From: Pardosa pseudoannulata
Taxonomy: Eukaryota > Arthropoda > Arachnida > Araneae > Lycosidae
Length of the DNA stretch: 64,000 nucleotides
NCBI GenBank assembly: GCA_032207245.1
Contig: CM063506.1
Coordinates: 40,101,342 to 40,165,341, forward strand
Direction of reading: 5' to 3'
In this document: positions 62,800-64,000 of the stretch, piece after piece
Layout of the letters: each line of letters opens with the position of its first letter
Numbering within the stretch: position 1 is the first letter of the stretch
Notes under the pieces: generated by a model
What the model was told of the DNA's origin: nothing
Databases searched by the model: none
The model's input: only the letters and a program-made list of their open reading frames with translations
Program-made: the position numbers and the translations under genes

Positions 62800-64000
62800 T
62801 CCTCAAATAACAAAAAATTGTAAAAAAATTTGTTTGAAACTTGTACGGTATTTGGCACCTTTTGAACTTAGAAATTTCAATATGAAAACATATTTTGACT
62901 AATAAAATTTAAAATTCTACTTTGCTTAGGAATAAATATTCTTCGATCATTTCAAAGTACGAAACATAAAATATGTATGCACCAAGTAAAAAACAAATAA
63001 TATAGGAATCCTCTTTTCGTAAAATAACTTTAAACTTGTAAATTAGAAACTACTTTTATGTAACAAATAAAATGATAATTATCTTTTTTTTATTAACAAT
63101 AAATCCCCGGTGAAAACACCGGTATTCCACCAGATAACAAAAAATCCCGGTGAAACAGTTGTATATGTTTAAATTGAAACATTAGGTACGTATTTTAAGG
63201 AGACATAATATCTTTCGACTTTAGAAATCCTTCATATAAGAAATCTTTCAATATAAAAGCCTATTTTTGACTCAATATAAATTTAAAAATTCTACTTAGC
63301 TTTAGATATGAAATATTTCTCAGATCATTTCATAAGTATCTGACATTATAAAAATTAGTTGGTTTGTCTTATATGACGCAGAAAATTCAACGAAACATAA
63401 AATGTATGCACCAAGTAAAAAACAAATAATAGGAATCCACTCTTTTCCGTAAAATAACTTTAAAATTTGTAAATTAGAAACTACTTTTATGTAACAAATA
63501 AAATGATAATTATCTTTTTTTTATTATTAACAATGAATCCCGGTGAAACCCCGGTGTCCTCAAATAACAAAAAATTCCGGTGAAACTGTTGTTGAAACAT
63601 TAGGTACGGTATTTAAGGAGACATAACAGCTTTTGAACTTAGAAATCTTCAATATGAAAACATATTTTTGACTCAATATAAATTTTAAAATTCTACTTTG
63701 CTTAGGAATAAAATATTTCTTCGATCATTCATAAGTATCTGACATTATAAAAATTAGTTGGTTTTCTTATATGACGCAGAAAATTCAACGAAACATAAAA
63801 TGTATGCACCAAGTAAAAAACAAATAATAGGAATCCACTTTTCCGTAAAATAACTTTAAAATTTGTAAATTAGAAACTACTTTTATGTAACAAATAAAAT
63901 GATAATTATCTTTTTTTTTATTATTAACAATGAATCCCGGTGAAACCCCGGTATTCCCAGATAACAAAAAAAATCCCGGTGAAACTGTTGTTGAAACATT
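62800..64000. repeat. Approximately 400-430-bp tandem array reaching the window end
   Basis: GGAATCC landmark at 63005, 63432 and 63830 (spacings 427, 398). Units contain TCCCGGTGAAA repeated with CACCGG, CATTAGGTACG, and ATGCACCAAGTAAAAAACAA. The array continues beyond the window. Confidence 0.95.

Overview
The window looks like AT-rich nuclear DNA from an arachnid, most likely an araneomorph spider. The evidence is three intron-containing genes for Rebers-Riddiford cuticular proteins of the type described from orb-weaver spiders as adult-specific rigid cuticular proteins. They sit in a landscape of very long (TA)n microsatellites, tRNA-derived SINE-like repeats, solo LTRs, DNA-transposon relics and many unrelated tandem-repeat arrays. 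No functional rRNA or tRNA gene, CRISPR array or prokaryotic operon is visible.

Genes. Cuticle gene 1 (+, 1-6526) starts just outside the window: the first bases are the last codon of its mini exon 1 followed by a splice donor. Cuticle gene 2 (-, 18680-13811) is convergent with gene 1 and is its closest relative. Cuticle gene 3 (+, 55392-58595) lies about 37 kb beyond gene 2 and is more diverged. All three share one architecture: exon 1 codes only Met-Lys, exon 2 codes the signal peptide and a short linker, and exon 3 codes the chitin-binding RR domain and a His/Ala/Tyr/Pro-rich tail. Both introns are phase 0. Genes 2 and 3 have a TATA box placed correctly for a start about 30 bases upstream of the ATG. 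The products should be secreted by epidermis and bind chitin in the exoskeleton, so the window is part of a dispersed cuticle-gene cluster.

Layout. 1-6.7 kb: gene 1, with repeats in both introns. 6.7-13.7 kb: hairpins, a 43-residue tandem-repeat ORF (8.3-9.1 kb), a fold-back element, a SINE and large TA arrays. 13.7-18.8 kb: gene 2. 18.8-19.4 kb: less AT-rich non-repetitive DNA upstream of gene 2. 19.5-29 kb: a dispersed repeat of about 225 bp, two piggyBac-like ends or relics and a possible hAT relic. 29.6-33.1 kb and 36.9-39.1 kb: large tandem arrays. 34.9-41.6 kb: four giant TA arrays. 43-52.7 kb: three solo LTRs, SINE-like tRNA derivatives, an inverted repeat pair and an unexplained less AT-rich island (45.7-46.3 kb). 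53-54.7 kb: a 143-bp array. 55.4-58.6 kb: gene 3. 59.3-64 kb: two tandem arrays running to the window end.

Most other open frames are artefacts: Tyr-Ile runs from (TA)n, antisense shadows of the cuticle exons, or chance frames in repeats. The most unusual items are the in-frame 43-residue repeat ORF, two elements with paired subterminal palindromes at the same 44-bp pitch, and the repeat array downstream of gene 3 that carries the first AATAAA signal.
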